DNA of 64,000 nt from Pomphorhynchus laevis (lineage: Eukaryota; Acanthocephala; Palaeacanthocephala; Echinorhynchida; Pomphorhynchidae), in NCBI GenBank assembly GCA_012934845.2, contig WNNJ02003266.1:1-64000 (forward strand), given 5' to 3'. Every line of letters starts with the position of its first letter. The first letter of the stretch is position 1. Positions 31,350 to 44,339 of this stretch are shown here, piece after piece. The notes under the pieces were generated by a model. It saw only the letters and a program-made list of their open reading frames with translations, had not been told where the DNA came from and searched no databases. Both the position numbers and the translations under genes were made by a program.

Positions 31350-32600
31350 ATTGGGATAACTCTAATCGCCAGCGTTCAATTTTTTCATTTTTATCCTATT
31401 CGAATGTGAAGACATCATATAAGCAACTGATCTTTTACCTGTAATAAATCGAAATGGACGTCCAATGAGGTAGTGACGCCATTCTTTAAGAGCTTCAATT
31501 ATTGCCAGAGCTTCTAATTCAATCGCTGGATTGCGCTTTTCATGTTTGGACAGTACTCGCGAAAAAAAAGCAACTGGTCTACCACGCTGGCTCAAGGTAG
31601 CCGCTATCGCTACTTTTGATGCATCTGTCTCTACTTCAAACGGTAAATTTTCATCTATACACGAACGGCAGGCACACATTAAAGCTGCTTTTATATCCTT
31701 CAAGCTCTTCATTGCTGATTCACCCATGGGAAAATTTGTCTCTGTAGCAAAATCTCGAGCGCGGTGCGCAAAACCAGGTATCCAGCGACAATAGTAAGTT
31801 AACAACCCTTGCAGATGGGAATGTTCTGTTGCATCCGTCGGATTCTTGAGCTCGAAGATTGGTCTAGTTCGTCGTGGGTCGGGCTTAATCATTCCGTTCT
31901 CAATACACTGTCCCAAAACGCTTATTGACTCGGATGCGAACACACTCTTGGTTTCGTTTAATGTTAGATGGTATTTTCTTGCCATGGCTAAGAATTTCTG
32001 GAGGTTTGCGTTATGCTCTTCCCTATTCTTTCCTGCAATTAAAATGTCGTCGAGATACGAAAAAACACCAGACAATGCTTCTCTGTCAATTAAACTATTC
32101 ATGATGCGCTGGAACACTGCTACACCGTTTGTGAGCCCGAAAGGCACTCGTTTGTATTGATAAAGGCCTCCAGCAGCCTCGAAAGCGGTGAACTCTTTTT
32201 CGGATTGTAAAATAGGTAGTTGATTATAGGCATCTTTCATATCCACGCATGAGAATATTCGATAGTTCGAAAGCTTGTCTATTAAATCATCCGTTCGTGG
32301 CAAGGGAAATGTGTCGAGCAATGTGAATCGATTGATCGTCCGTGAATAGTCGATCACCATTCTTTGTTTTCCCTGAGAATTTGTAACAATGAGTGCTTGT
32401 GCCCTCCAGGGGGATGAACTTGGTTCTATGATGCCGTTTTCGAGAAGTCGCTTTACTTCTGATTTAATAAATGCGTCCTGACTAGGAGTTCGTCGACAAG
32501 ATTTTGTTTGCAATGGACGAATATCGATACTCCTATGTTCAAATAACGGATGTGGTTCAACATGCATTGCTTCCAGGGCCCCAATAACAATCGGCGCATG
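31350..32600 (-). pseudogene. G1 reverse transcriptase and RNase H part
   Basis: Approximate extent. RT motifs include FPLPRTDDLI, VDMKDAYNQLP, VPFGLTNGV and the catalytic YLDDILIAG near 32.05 kb. RNase H follows with VETDASKVAIAATL near 31.63 kb. Sequence type is Ty3/gypsy. Treated as part of a fossil element. Confidence 0.85.
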
Positions 32601-32609
32601 CATTCATTC

Positions 32610-33735
32610 AAACTCCAGTGCAAGATGCTTGAAATGCCTGAGAAAAAGATGGCCCAAAATTACATCAGCACAAAGGTTGTCTAGAACAAAACACTTGACA
32701 CCATAATATTTTTCGCCCATTAGCTCCAAATCGAGAGCAACTGTTTCCCTCAAAACGCTTTGAAAAGAAGACGATGCCATCCGAGCAATTTCGTAACACT
32801 TAGTAGTTGACCGTTTACAACGTTTTATCATGTTTGACGATATAAAATTTGAACTGCTACCAGTATCTATCAGAGCATTCATTTTGATACCGTAAGCCAT
32901 TATAGAAACCATGGCGTTCTTGAGACCCGGAGAAGAAAGCTGTGAAATTTGAGCAATCTCTATTGAATTCAAGTCAATCGAATTGCGCTTCCTGGACATG
33001 CACATTTTGGCAAAATGACCGACTTTTTGACACGATCGGCATTTAACTTTTAGCGCCGGGCATTGGGCTCGAGGATGTTTTGCATTTCCACAGAAGAAAC
33101 AAGATTGACGGGTAGCATTAACTTGAATTGCCGGAGAGTCGTCCGTCATATTTTCACTACTAGCTGCAACATTAATAGGATCCATCATTTGCACAGGTTG
33201 ACAAGAGTACGAGTTAGCTTGTAATTCGGCCTGTTCAAGCGATCGAGCAGCTTGATAAGCGTCGTCCAGCGAAAGCTTTGACCGCTCCAATAAACGTTGA
33301 CGGATGCTCGAAGAAGCCAACCCTCGAATAAACGAATCGCGAACGTACTCATCGTGATAACGCTTCGCATTTACATCCTCAAAATCACATGATTTTGCTA
33401 AATGCAGTAGTTCATGTAGAAACTGATCAATGGTTTGTGGATAAGCTTGCTTGTACGTTGACAAAACGTGTCGTTGAAACACCACATTGCGCGGCTTTAC
33501 GAACAAAGCCTCTAGAGCAAGCATTGCATCTGCAAATATTTCGATAGACTCGATGTATCGAAACATATCTGCATTGATCAGGTTCATTAATAGTGGCATT
33601 TTATGCTCTTCTCTAAGATCGGGAATACAAGAAAGAAACGCATTTAATCGAGTTTTCCAATGCCTCCACTGTGTTTCTGAATCCGTCGAATCCTTAGACA
33701 ACGAAAGCACATCTGGTTTCAACAGCTTGTCCATA
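32610..33735 (-). pseudogene. G1 gag and protease part
   Basis: Approximate extent. The gag N-terminus begins MDKLLKPDVL about 19 bases after the LTR, a strikingly short leader. Two CCHC knuckles (CFFCGNAKHPRAQC, CRSCQKVGHFAKMC) lie near 33.0-33.1 kb and the protease motif ALIDTGSSSNFIS near 32.87 kb. The same order occurs in G2-G4. Confidence 0.85.
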
Positions 33736-33753
33736 ACAAATTGATAAATAAAT

Positions 33754-33874
33754 TGTCGTAATGTAAACGAAGTCTAAACCAAAGAGGTTTTATTTATCAA
33801 TCTAGAAAACAATCAGTTTATAAAAACAGTTATAGATACTCATGTCAATTAGAGATTATTGACTAAATACCACA
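33754..33874 (-). repeat. G1 5' LTR
   Basis: 121 bp, starting TGTGGTATTTAGTC on the element strand. It holds a TTTATAAA box, an AATAAA and the segment ATTGATAAATAAA, which is complementary to the bases just outside the LTR at 33,740-33,752. Confidence 0.9.
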
Positions 33875-33879
33875 CCGCT

Positions 33880-34600
33880 TTTTAATTTTTTATGAACGAA
33901 TTGAATGTGAGGTGTCTCAATACGCTGACACATCTAAAGAATACAGAAAGGACGACGTTTATCCTAGGTGAGAACACTCTGCAAGGCTAAGACTGTTATA
34001 AATTGTATCTAGCGAATAGAGAAGAAGCTAGATGTTTAGCTGCGACTTTCGCTTATTCTTTCTCGTTGATCAACTTGACGTCATCAGCGACCTCTTTATT
34101 TTTTATTTAACTGAGCGTTTTTATGATGGTCAACTCCTTGACATGTTCATTCTATGCAAACGGTCAAACAATTTATAAACACATCTTGGCCTCATAGAAT
34201 AGTCACTTACCTTTAATCCTTTTAATTCTAAAGATTTAACAATGCGATTTCTTTAATTTCTAAATGTTTTAATATTAACCATTTACCTTATATGATTTAT
34301 GCATACGAAATTTTCAAATGCAGGTGCATATTCACCTGCACATGACTTATTCATACGAAATTATCGGGTGGTTCTTCACAAACAATTTGTTGCGATAAGA
34401 TCCTGCTTGCATTTAAAGAACAATTCCTAGTTTTCAGTGGAATCCGTTTGCAAGATTTCTTAGGTTCATTTGTCGACTTTGAGTAAGTTTAAAAACACAT
34501 TGACGAGAAAACTGTTAGTAAATATACTCATTTTCTCGCCGCTTACACCAATACACGTAGTGTATCTAAATTTGATGAAATCCTATTTTGGGTAATTATT
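33880..34600. other. No identifiable gene
   Basis: AT-rich. A small hairpin (TGCAGGTG 34,319-34,326 with CACCTGCA 34,333-34,340) sits between two imperfect copies of CATACGAAATT. Nothing else is recognised. Confidence 0.5.
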
Positions 34601-34604
34601 ATTG

Positions 34605-37325
34605 AGTACAAGACAAAGCCGCAAATGGCTGTTCGGTTTGTTCACTGTTTATATTAAAAATAAAAATATAAAATGTAGAATGTAATCAGCCGAATGGGTA
34701 GTTCAACACTGATTGATGGTTCGAGCTGTCATGAATCCACTTTCTCACTTGAAGTTTAAAATGTGAATAGCTAGAGGCACAAGCAATTTCCTCAGGTAGT
34801 GCATTCAAAATATTGATTACCCGATGGAAGTGTCTCGTTATTCATGATTTTTACCAGGGGAAATTTATATAGGGTTAGGCGATGTCCACGATAATTTGTG
34901 GTTCTAAACTTTATAACACTTGTAGAATATCCTTCAAAGGATTTGACAACTGCCAACATTGTAAAGAGATCAGGATACAGTAGTCTTTACCTCATTGAAG
35001 ATAAACCTAACAAGAATAACCTGTCCTCATACGAATACGAATTATGAAAGCAAATCCGAGACCCGCGACGAAGCACTGATTCAAGACCGGCAATTTCTTT
35101 TTTAGTACATGGAAAAACAGCTTGAATGCAATATTCAAGATGTGGACGAACCAAAGAACAGTAAAGGAGTTTGAAGACAGAAGGATTCATTCTCGAAAAG
35201 CAATTTTTGATTGCTTTTGATCTCAAACTGTCTTCTATCTACAAGCGTCTCTCAAATCTCCATCTCGTTCTAAACCCCAACAAGTCCAAAATAATGTGGA
35301 TCCTCACCCCGTAAATCAAACATATCTCCTCCTACTGTATATTTTGCCTCATCGATCATCCCCATAGTCCACAATCTCATTTTCTTAGGCTTCCATTTCG
35401 ATGATCACCTCTCCCTTAAACCCTTCGTCCGTGACAAGGTCCGCTCGTCTTACATAATTATCCGTGACATCCGCCGTATCAGGCCCCTTATCGACTTCCG
35501 TTCTTGTATGTCTCTTCTTTCATCGTTTTTTTCCTAAAATCGATTACTGCCTTAGCCTTTTCGCCAATTCTCCAAAATCCATAATTCTACCCCTACAACA
35601 AAAATAATCAACACCGCCGTTCGAGTGCTCGTTCGTCTCCGTCGCTTCGACCACACATCCACATATTTTGCCCAACTCTCCTGTCCCACCATCCACATCC
35701 GCATCAAACTCCGCCTTCTTCTCGTAACTTTTCGTCTCATCGCTGTCGGCTCCCCCATCGTACATCAACTTTCCTTTCTTAGACGACACTCGCCCCATCT
35801 CGCTATCGCTTCGTTCCCGTCATACCATCTTACTCCACGTTCCCAATTACTCCAACAACTACGGTCTTCGATTCTTCCTCGTCGCCGCCTCACTCGCCTG
35901 TAATTAACTCCCTCTCGACGTCCGCCGCGCTCCCTCCTTCATCACATTCACGCACCTCCTTCGTTCACACCTTCTCGATACATGATTTACATTTTTGTTT
36001 TGTTGTGGTCATGTAAGTGTGCGCTGGCACGCATTTGCCACGTTAAAATAAATCTCTTTTTTACGTTGCTTCACTCCATTCATAAATGCGGTCAAGGTCG
36101 TTCTACAACAGTTTAGCATCCAGTTTACTATATCTACTTCACAATAGTTTTTTATCATCGGAAAAGGCCAAGCATGGGTTTTGGATATGTATTAATAAAT
36201 CATTTAGAAATGTGATATAAAGAAGAGGGCCCAATACAATACCCTGAGGGACTCCACAATTTACATATCGTGTAGTGGAAATCTGGCTCCCTGCTCTAAC
36301 TCTGTAGAAACGTCGACTAAGGAATTCCCGAACTCAATTGCAGATGGTACAAGGAACACCATAGTGAGATAACAAATTAATTAGGCATGAGTGCGGAACT
36401 CTATCTAATACTTTTGAAAAATCTAAAAAGATAACGTCGGCGCATTTACCTGAGCTTGTCGCCTAAGTCCACAATTCACAGGCTGATAGCAGGTTAGTAA
36501 GATACGATTGCTTGGAACGAAAGCCGTGCTGTGAATTTGTAATAATCCTGTGTTCATCTAAATGATGCAAAATTCTACGGACAATCAATCTCTCCAGAAC
36601 TTTACATATGGAACTTGTGAGGCTTATAGGTCTCTAGGTATATTCTTATATGTCAATCGGTATCGATTTCTTGGGAAATGGGACAATAATTGCCGACTTC
36701 CACGAATTAGGAACCTATGAGTTGGAAATACTGTATTGGAAGAGTTTGGCAATAAATGAAGCAAGACATGAAGACAGTTTTTAGAAGGAACGGAGAAATG
36801 TCATCCGGACTTGTTGAGCTATGGGAACAAGATTTCTTAAGTACCCATCAACTTCACTATAATATATTTTAGAAATTATTGATCGTTATGAAATAGCTCC
36901 TAATCTCCAATTAATATAAGTTTTTAGCAATTTCAACTTTATTAGTCAATATCATTCACTGTATTAATATAATTGATTAGAGAAGGAATAGTTATATTGC
37001 GGCGAGCATATGCCCAAAACTGTTTAGGCTATTCATAAGCCTTAATTGCAATTACTACTGCGAGCTCATTCCGTTTTCTTAGTTTTAGTCTTGTACATAA
37101 GTTTCGTATTAGTCTATAACGAGGAATTCGATTCGAATATGAACGTAACATGCACCAAATGTGATTACGAGTTTTCAACATAAGCTTTAGATTTTTATCA
37201 AACCTAGCAAAAAAAAATTATTGTGAAGAAATTGAACGTGTTGGAGCGAATTTTTCTGAAATATTCGTTAGATAATCCAACATCTGATTAAGTAGTTTCT
37301 TATCGTCACCTATCACGCAATATTT
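34605..37325 (-). mobile_element. CR1-like LINE copy 3, split by an L2-like insert
   Basis: The minus-strand copy is in two blocks. 34,680-35,226 carries the ORF2 C-terminus (LLYCSLVRPHLEYCIQAVFP) and the 3' tail with GCCATTTGCGGC near 34,630. 36,046-37,325 carries the RT (CGVPQGIVLGPLLY near 36,245; LKLRKRNELAV near 37,080) and the linker. An opposite-strand L2-like 3' end lies between them. Many stops are present and the copy is old. PLE copy d follows on the right. Confidence 0.75.
35227..36045 (+). mobile_element. L2/CR1-like LINE 3' fragment b
   Basis: Plus-strand RT C-terminus of an L2-type element: LNPNKSKIMWI, FLGFHFDDHLSLKPFV, IIIRDIRRIRPLID and FDHTSTYFAQLSCPTIHIRI. The 3' end has GCTGGCACGCATTTGCCACG followed by AAAATAAA. 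It inserted into the CR1-like copy 3 in opposite orientation. Codon use is much more C-rich than its surroundings, which marks it as a different family. Confidence 0.75.
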
Positions 37326-37516
37326 TAAGTATAATAAAATACTTAAAATAATTAAAGCACATTTCAAGAAACTTTAGACAAATCTAGATTTGGTCGATAT
37401 TAAAGAAGCGTTAGAAACATTGTAATCTTATATTCGAAAAAAGATATACATTTATATGTTATAATAATTATAACGCCTATCTAACAAAAATTAAACCATC
37501 AAGTAAATATAAATAT

Positions 37517-37876
37517 ATGGATAAAATTGAATTAATAGAATCCTTAAATATTTTGATAAATCAAAATTATTTAAAAGTAGGGACATCTATATTTAGACAA
37601 ATAAAAGATGTTCCAATGGGAGGTAATAGTAGCCCAATTATAGCTGACTTGTTTTTAAGCTTTATAGAATATGAATTTGTTCATAACTGTGTAAAAACTA
37701 AATCTAAATTATATAAAGATATGAAATATATGTTTCGATATATTGATGATATAGGTGTATTTAACTCTAAAAATGTTTATTCAATAACTGAACAAATTTA
37801 TCAAGGTTGTCTTATTCTTAATAAAACTAATATTGGTGATAAGCAAGGTATATATCAAGATATGAGCATTAAATGA
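37517..37876 (+). pseudogene. PLE reverse transcriptase fragment, copy d
   Basis: 119 aa nearly identical to the middle of the 54.8-56.3 kb frame: MDKIELIESLNILINQNYLK, VPMGGNSSPIIADLFLSFIE, FRYIDDIGVF. The frame ends early through a stop after DMSIK (the other copy reads DMNIKLTLTK). Confidence 0.8.
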
Positions 37877-38270
37877 ACATCAATTAAAACTACTATTAAT
37901 TTATATCGTAAAGATGACATTTAAATTTACAAGAAACATTTTTGCATGAACATTCATGCATACCATATAATATATAATATAATGCATTAAATAATGAAAT
38001 TTTAAGAATTGCAACAATTTGTAACGATATTGGTTTTCTTCAAAATCATCTAAATAATTTAATAGATGCATATTTTAAACGGTCACTATACAAATATCAT
38101 CAAACAGAAAATAGTAAAATAAATAAATCAACACAGTAATATTAAAAATAAATTTAAAATCATTAGCGGAAATTTTTTATGGCTGGATAATAAATAATAT
38201 ACTTTATATTAGAATAGGATACTAGGTAATCAAATTTTATCAGAGGAAATACGTCATTAGCAAAGGTTTT

Positions 38271-38332
38271 GGCCCGCTGCTATGTTGGGTCGAGGAATAG
38301 GGGCCAAAACCTGATACATAGCGGTTCCTCAT
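38271..38332 (+). ncRNA. PLE-associated pseudoknot, copy d
   Basis: P1 GGCCC pairs with GGGCC and P2 CTGCTATG pairs with CATAGCGG, where T-G replaces the T-A pair of other copies. GAGGAA in the loop is fully complementary to TTCCTC after P2', while the other copies have GAGGAG (one G-U). So three helices are preserved despite changes. Confidence 0.45.
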
Positions 38333-38584
38333 GATGACCTCTAATCCTTATTTTAATACAACGTCTGTTATTTATTAGTCAATTCATAAAAATGACTTTT
38401 ATTTTAAATTTCAAATTTTTATTTTAACTTAATATAAGTTATATGAAATCTTATAACAATTATTTATAATTATTTATTATCTAATTATTAAATTTTAATT
38501 TATTGATTTAGCATTATTATAATTTTTATTTATTTATTTTAACTTTATAATTATATTAAATACGTATACTCAGTTAGCTGATTT

Positions 38585-39790
38585 GATCGATCTAGACGGG
38601 TGGACCTCAGAAGCAGACAAGGAATTATATTCCTATCTTGTTGACGAGTTATTGCTCGTACAGCGTGTATCCTTACCAACAAGGTTCATGCACAATCGTC
38701 TAATATTTAGTAGCGCAATAACCGTTGTTGTCAACCTTGAATATAAATCATTAATCGGTTTGAGCGATCACTGTGTCCTGATGTGTTCAGCTCTGCCTTA
38801 GTATATTATACAGACAGTAATGATGTTGAATTAATACTGAGTAAAAGCATATGGCATCTTTTAAACATTGATGATTTGCAAAGATACACCACGCTAATCT
38901 CAATCTCAAATATGTATTGATATCATGCTCAATATCACGTTTTTGCTCTTTTGAGGAACTAATAGAGTCACAAGCTCTTATAGCTTAAATTTCTGCGGAT
39001 GAATATAATCTTGGAAGTGATTCTCAGTCGATCAGCTTATCTCTGGAGTCTGTAAGAAGGCATTATATTGATGCTAGTTCGATAGTCATAACTTGCCACG
39101 ATGTTGATATGGAAATTTCCCGGCTATGCTCGTCTTCTTGTGCAGGATCTGATGACGTTTATTCATTTGTGCTAAAAGCTCACCACGCTGATATAACTAC
39201 CTCATTGTATGCGTTATTTCAGTTATCGCTAATAGTGGTTAGTTGCCAGAGGATTGATTAACTGTTACCGTTGTCGCGGTTTTCAAAAATGGCGAAAGGA
39301 CCAGTGCTTCCAATTATCGTGGAATTAGTTTCACAAGTGTATTATGTAAAATACTTGAGCTCATTGTTCATTTCCACGTAACTAATCATATCGATAGAAT
39401 TTGCATCATTCACCCATTCCAACATGGTTTCAGAAATGATCGATCATGCTCAATTAATCTTCTTTGTTCTCGATAAGAATGGTTGACCTTAATTTCAGAT
39501 GGTCTCGTCACTAATGTCGTGTTTGTTAATTTTATCAGTGCACTCGATAGAGTTCCTCACTAGCTTGATTCAATTACTGTAGAACTATGGGATCCACAGT
39601 TGTTTGGTAACCTAGATTAAGTATGTTTTATCTTCTCGTTGCTTTCCAGTACGTGTTGACGATACCATGTAAACCATTCGATCATGCAAATGTGGTATTC
39701 CTAAAGGTAATGTTCTTAATCAACCATAATGATTGTTGAATTGGTATACTTTGTAACAAAAATAATCAGAAATAACTATTCTTGAAAGCT
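38585..39790 (+). mobile_element. CR1-like LINE copy 4, heavily decayed
   Basis: Starts in the endonuclease C-terminus (frame 38,583-38,801; SLIGLSDHCVLMC) and continues with RT pieces: NYRGISFTSVLCKILELIVH (near 39,316), HPFQHGFRNDRSCSINLL (39,412-39,465), and a decayed motif A (ALDRVPH, near 39,545). Many stops. It is interrupted on the right by gypsy element G2. Confidence 0.65.
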
Positions 39791-39814
39791 TCTTCACCGA
39801 AGCTCCTTCTGCCC

Positions 39815-39885
39815 TGTGATAAATACTAACATTAATCTGTTTTTTAGATTGTTCAATAAAGCCTCATTGGTCATTGTTTATAACA
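39815..39885 (+). repeat. G2 5' LTR, 71 bp
   Basis: TGTGATAAATAC...TTTATAACA. It contains ATTGTTCAATAAA (39,848-39,860), the exact complement of TTTATTGAACAAT at 39,887-39,899, one base beyond the LTR. Confidence 0.85.
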
Positions 39886-42800
39886 ATTTATTGAACAATT
39901 GCATTTTCCGAATGGACAAACTACTGAAGCCGGAAATTCTCAATGTCAGTCCAGATAGCCCCAACGCAAATGCAGATTGGAGTCACTGGAAAACGCGTAT
40001 GCTTTCCTTCATTGCAGTCTTAGAGAATGTGACGGATGCACAGAAGCTGCCTATACTTATTAACTTAATCAGCGGATCCTTATACAGTTCAGTCAACACA
40101 TGTACAACGTTTGACGAAACAGTCCAAACATTAAAGTCACTCTTCGTTAAGCCATGCAATATCATTTACAACCGTCACTTACTTTCCACGAGGAAGCAGA
40201 ATGCGGATCAAACAGACCATCAGTTTTTCCAAGGTCTTATAAACATGGGTAACGATTGTGAATTTACTGCAGTCTCGGGGGACAAACATATGTCTGAGTA
40301 TGTTCGTGATTCGTTTATTCGTGGTTTACGCTCCCCGACGATAAGACAACGTCTTCTCGAACACACGACTTTAACTTTACGATAATCGTTTGATATTGCG
40401 CGTAGTCTGGAATAAGCCGAATTGCAAGCTGAAAGCTATTAACATTCAAGTAATTACGATACTTATACATCTGTATCCGTTTGTCAATGCTAAAATTACG
40501 AAACTAACGAAAATAATAATGATGAGACTACACTCGCATCAATACGCCAATCATGTTCTTTTTGTGGTGGCAGGAGACATTCACGAAATATCTGTCCAGC
40601 TCGTACTGTAAAATGTCGAAAATATCGTAAATTAGGTCATTTTGCTAAGGCATGTAGATCTAGCTCACAGACTAACTCAGATCACGTAAATCAGATCGAT
40701 ATGGCGTCTATCTCGTGTCAGCTACTATCTAAAACACTAAACCGAATGATCGTGGATATCCAAATCAACGGTGTTATTTTGTGCGATATAATCGACACTG
40801 GGAGCGCTGCGAATTTCATTTCTGTATCGTCGGTAGTTAATTGTAAGTTAAACACACATCTATGTGACGAAACAGTCTATCTAGCTTCGAAGACTAGACA
40901 ATGTAAAATATCACAGTTATGCTCCGCAACAATATCGTACAACGGAACTGTCATAAATGATGTAGATATGTATGTCATGAATGGCGCATGTGCAGAAGTC
41001 ATTCTCGGTTATCCATTCTTTCTCGTTTTGAGAAGTTGAGTATATCGTTTAGTGGTTCAGAAAATGCATTATGCTTACATACCGATGTAAACCACACATT
41101 TCAATTACCATGTCCTAAATTGTTCCATCGACTGAAGCTCGAATGTTTCCCACAACAAACCAAATCGCGACGCCGAACTCCGGAAAAATATCATTTTATC
41201 AAACGGGAAATTCAACGATTATTACGGGAAGAAATCATCGAGAAGAGCTATTCTTCCTGGCGTGCTCAAGTACTCATCGTGACAAATCACAATGGTAAGA
41301 ACCGAATGGTGATCGACTATTCATCGACCATCAACAAATTTACTTTGCTTGACGGATACCCTTTACCTCGCACAGATGATATTGTAGAGAAAATATCCCG
41401 ATATCGGTATTTCAGTTTATTTGATCTCAAGTCAGCTTATCACCAGATTCCACTATCGAAGAATGATATGGAATACACGGCTTATGAAGCTGCAGAAGGC
41501 CTATACCAATATAAAAGGATGCCGTTTGGGCTCACGAATGGGGTCGCAGCCTTCCAAAGAATCATAGATCACATCATATCCAGCGAAGGTTTACGTGGTG
41601 TCTCTGCGTATTTGGACGACTTGGTAATCACCGGGTTTACAAAGGATGAACACGATTTCAACTTGCAGCGATATATCGTAACGACAAATAAATACAACAT
41701 GCAGATAAATTAAGATAAAACGGTACATTGTTCAAAATTAATCAGTATATTGGGATATCTAATCGGAAATGATCAAATCAGGCTGGATCCTGAATGAATA
41801 CGACCGCTGCTTAAAATCCGTGTACATGCAAATGGAAAAGAGCTCGATCGTGTAAAAGGAATGTTTACGTATTACTCTCAATGGATCCCTCATTTCTCCG
41901 ATCATATTCGTCCATTGAGTGACTGTAATATATTCTCGTTGCCACCACCTGCTGTCGCAGCATTCAATAACTTGAAAGATATCCTTGCATCCTCTGCTAA
42001 AACTGCAATTTCGCCAGATATACCCTTCGTCGTTCAAAGTGATGCCTCACAATTCGCTGTGTCTGCTATTCAAACCCAACACTCGGTCGTCCAGTCGCTT
42101 TCTTCTCACGTGTTCTATCCAAAAGTGAGAAACGCCAGTCATCAGTTGAGTTAGAAGCTATTGCTATAGTAGAATCCTTAAGATACTGTAGGCATTATTT
42201 GATTGGTAGACGTTTTAAGGTGTTAACTGATCAGAGATCGATCGCCTTCTTATTCTCAGCTAACACAAATAATATAAAGGATAACAAGCTGTGTCGATGG
42301 AAATTGGAACTATCCGAATTCGATTATGAGATCAAATACAGACCGGGCACGATAACTAAGGTGCCGACACTCTATCTCGACATTCGTGCATGATTGTGAG
42401 TCATCGCTTCAAAGATCTAGTGAACACTCACCGAAATCTATGTCATCAAGGAGAAACGCGAATGTGGCATTATATCAGGTCTCACAACCTACCTTACACC
42501 CTTCAGGAAGTCCGTGATATACTGTCTAAGTGATTGTGCTTGTCTCAAACCAAGGTTCTATAAGACGGCAAAGTCAACATTAATTATATCAACGCAACCA
42601 TTTGAACGTATCTCTATAGATTTCAAAGGACCATTTCATGGATGTACATCCAATCGTTACATGCTTACTGCAATCGACGAATATAGCCGATTTCAACGGG
42701 CGTAGCCGTGTACGAACACCATAGCTGAAACCGCGATATCTTGCCTAAGTTAATTGTTCCATTTGTTCGGCGCTCCGGGTAGTATACACTCCGACCGAGC

Positions 42801-43492
42801 ACCCGTTTTCCTGTCACGAGAGTTTCGCTCATTTCTCCAACGCAATCAGATCATCTCTACTTACACAACACCTTGCAAGCCCAGAGGTAACGGGCAGTGT
42901 AAACGTCTAAATGGTTCCTTATGGAAAGCTATAGAGCTGGCGATGTCATAATTCAAAGTTCCGCTCACGAAATGAAACTCTGTCCTATCAGCGGCTCTCA
43001 ACTCTCTACGAGCCATATTGTGCACATCAACTAACGCCAAGCCACATGAGCGTGTATTTAGCTACAGGAGACGGTCGGCGTATGGGATAGCATTACCGGA
43101 ATGGTTATGTCGCCCTGGTCCGGTTCTACTAAGGGTATTCGATCAAGATTCAAAATACTTTGACGCCTCCGAGGAAATAAGACTCATTGAAGCTAACTAT
43201 AAATACGCTGCAGTTCCGTTCGGTAGTGGACGAATAACTAACATTTCAACAAGACATCTCGCACCCTGCCGCAGGATAATGCATACTTGCCGGATTCAAA
43301 TGATCCTACGGAAACTGTTGAGTTACAGGACAATGATGTTTTTACACCCTCGTCTGTTTCAGAAGATCCGGATCCATCGATTAACAATTCAGATGTCCAG
43401 GTTGTTAAAATCGAAAACAAACAGTGTCGAAGCTATCCCACCCGTGAAAGACACAAGCCCAAGTATCTTGAAAACTATGTACGTGGGAAGAT

Positions 43493-43559
43493 TGTGATAA
43501 ATACTAACGTTAGTATTTTTAGATTGTTCAATAAAGCATCATTGGTCATCGTTTGAGCA
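43493..43559 (+). repeat. G2 3' LTR
   Basis: TGTGATAAATACTAACGTTA..., diverged from the 5' LTR at several positions and with an uncertain right edge. It keeps ATTGTTCAATAAAG. Confidence 0.8.
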
Positions 43560-43669
43560 TGATCGTCATTATCAAGGACGCTATTGTCGAATGCTAGCAT
43601 TTTTCATTTTCCATAATAAATTTTTCGTGTTTATAATGTCCATCAACCCCAAGAAAATAAATAACTCCG

Positions 43670-43767
43670 TGTGATAACCAGAGAGAATAAATGGCTTTTA
43701 TTCACGAATCTACAAATAGTAGGTAAAGTTAAATATAAATGATAAAGTAATTAAATGTGATACCACA
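43670..43767 (-). repeat. G3 3' LTR
   Basis: 98 bp, identical to the other LTR. TG...CA ends. Confidence 0.92.
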
Positions 43768-44339
43768 TTCATCCCATGTGATAGTTTTGGAAGTATGCAG
43801 GACTTCTTCGACTTCTTGTACTTCGTCGGTAGAATTCTCTAGTTGTCACGGGATGATGGTTTGCCTCAGGAATTGATGTCCTCTTTGAACTCAAGTTCAT
43901 ATCGATATTGTCAGTGGCATCATATTGCTTTCCGTTATTGTTATCATCTTCATAGTCTGGCTGGTTCCTATCGAAGCTATCTTGACAGTCGTCATCCCCG
44001 TCCCTTGACAATCCCGAACTACGAATATCCGAACTGTCTGGATCCTTGTAAATGGAGGTTTCTGAAGGATAACGAGATAGGTGTCGAGTTGAAATATTTG
44101 CTTCTTTCCCAGATAGAAGTTCGATATGAGCCGTGTTTGGATTCGCGTTTATCAGTTTAGCTTTGAGCAATTTATCGTCGTATTTGTCGTGTTTGTAGAA
44201 GTTTCGCACGAATACAGATCCGGGACGACGGAGCCATTCTGGTAAATTGAATTTAATTAATGGGCGTCTAGAGAAGTTGAAGATTCGATCATGAGGTGTC
44301 GAGCCAGTTGAGGTGCATAATAGTCCTCGAATAGATTAA

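Larger units (their letters stand above)
29961..33874 (-). mobile_element. Ty3/gypsy LTR element G1
   Basis: A 3,914-bp minus-strand fossil that looks nearly whole, with about two breaks. Its ends are 121-bp LTRs and a perfect 5-bp target duplication CCGCT (29,956-29,960 and 33,875-33,879). Parts in order: gag, two CCHC zinc knuckles, aspartic protease (DTGSS), RT, RNase H, integrase and a C-terminal tail that ends inside the 3' LTR. The LTRs differ at about two positions, so it is young. No envelope gene is seen. The short LTRs and a primer site complementary to the LTR itself suggest self-priming. Confidence 0.93.
37330..38584 (+). mobile_element. Penelope-like element, copy d
   Basis: Plus-strand PLE with a broken RT (37,340-38,190), tail, pseudoknot block (38,271-38,332) and terminal segment ending CTCAGTTAGCTGATTT at 38,582. 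The frame 37,517-37,876 keeps IFRQIKDVPMGGNSSPIIAD and the catalytic MFRYIDDIGVF. A deletion near 37,370 removes RT motif A, and other indels follow. The copy retains both the tail and the structured block, so it shows how these parts connect in the element. Confidence 0.8.
39815..43559 (+). mobile_element. Ty3/gypsy LTR element G2, old fossil
   Basis: About 3.7 kb, plus strand, badly broken (around ten breaks). LTRs are only about 71 bp. Parts in order: gag (39.9-40.4 kb), zinc-knuckle remnant (40.5-40.7), protease with IDTGSAANFIS (40.8), RT with YLDDLVITG (41.1-41.7), RNase H (41.9-42.4), integrase (42.4-43.0) and tail (43.0-43.5). The LTRs have diverged at several positions and no target duplication is evident, so it is the oldest of the four. 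No envelope. Confidence 0.88.

Noticed and set aside
35544-35903. Open frames on both strands near 35.5-35.9 kb as genes
   Set aside because: The minus-strand frames are shadows of the C-rich L2-like RT remnant read on the plus strand.
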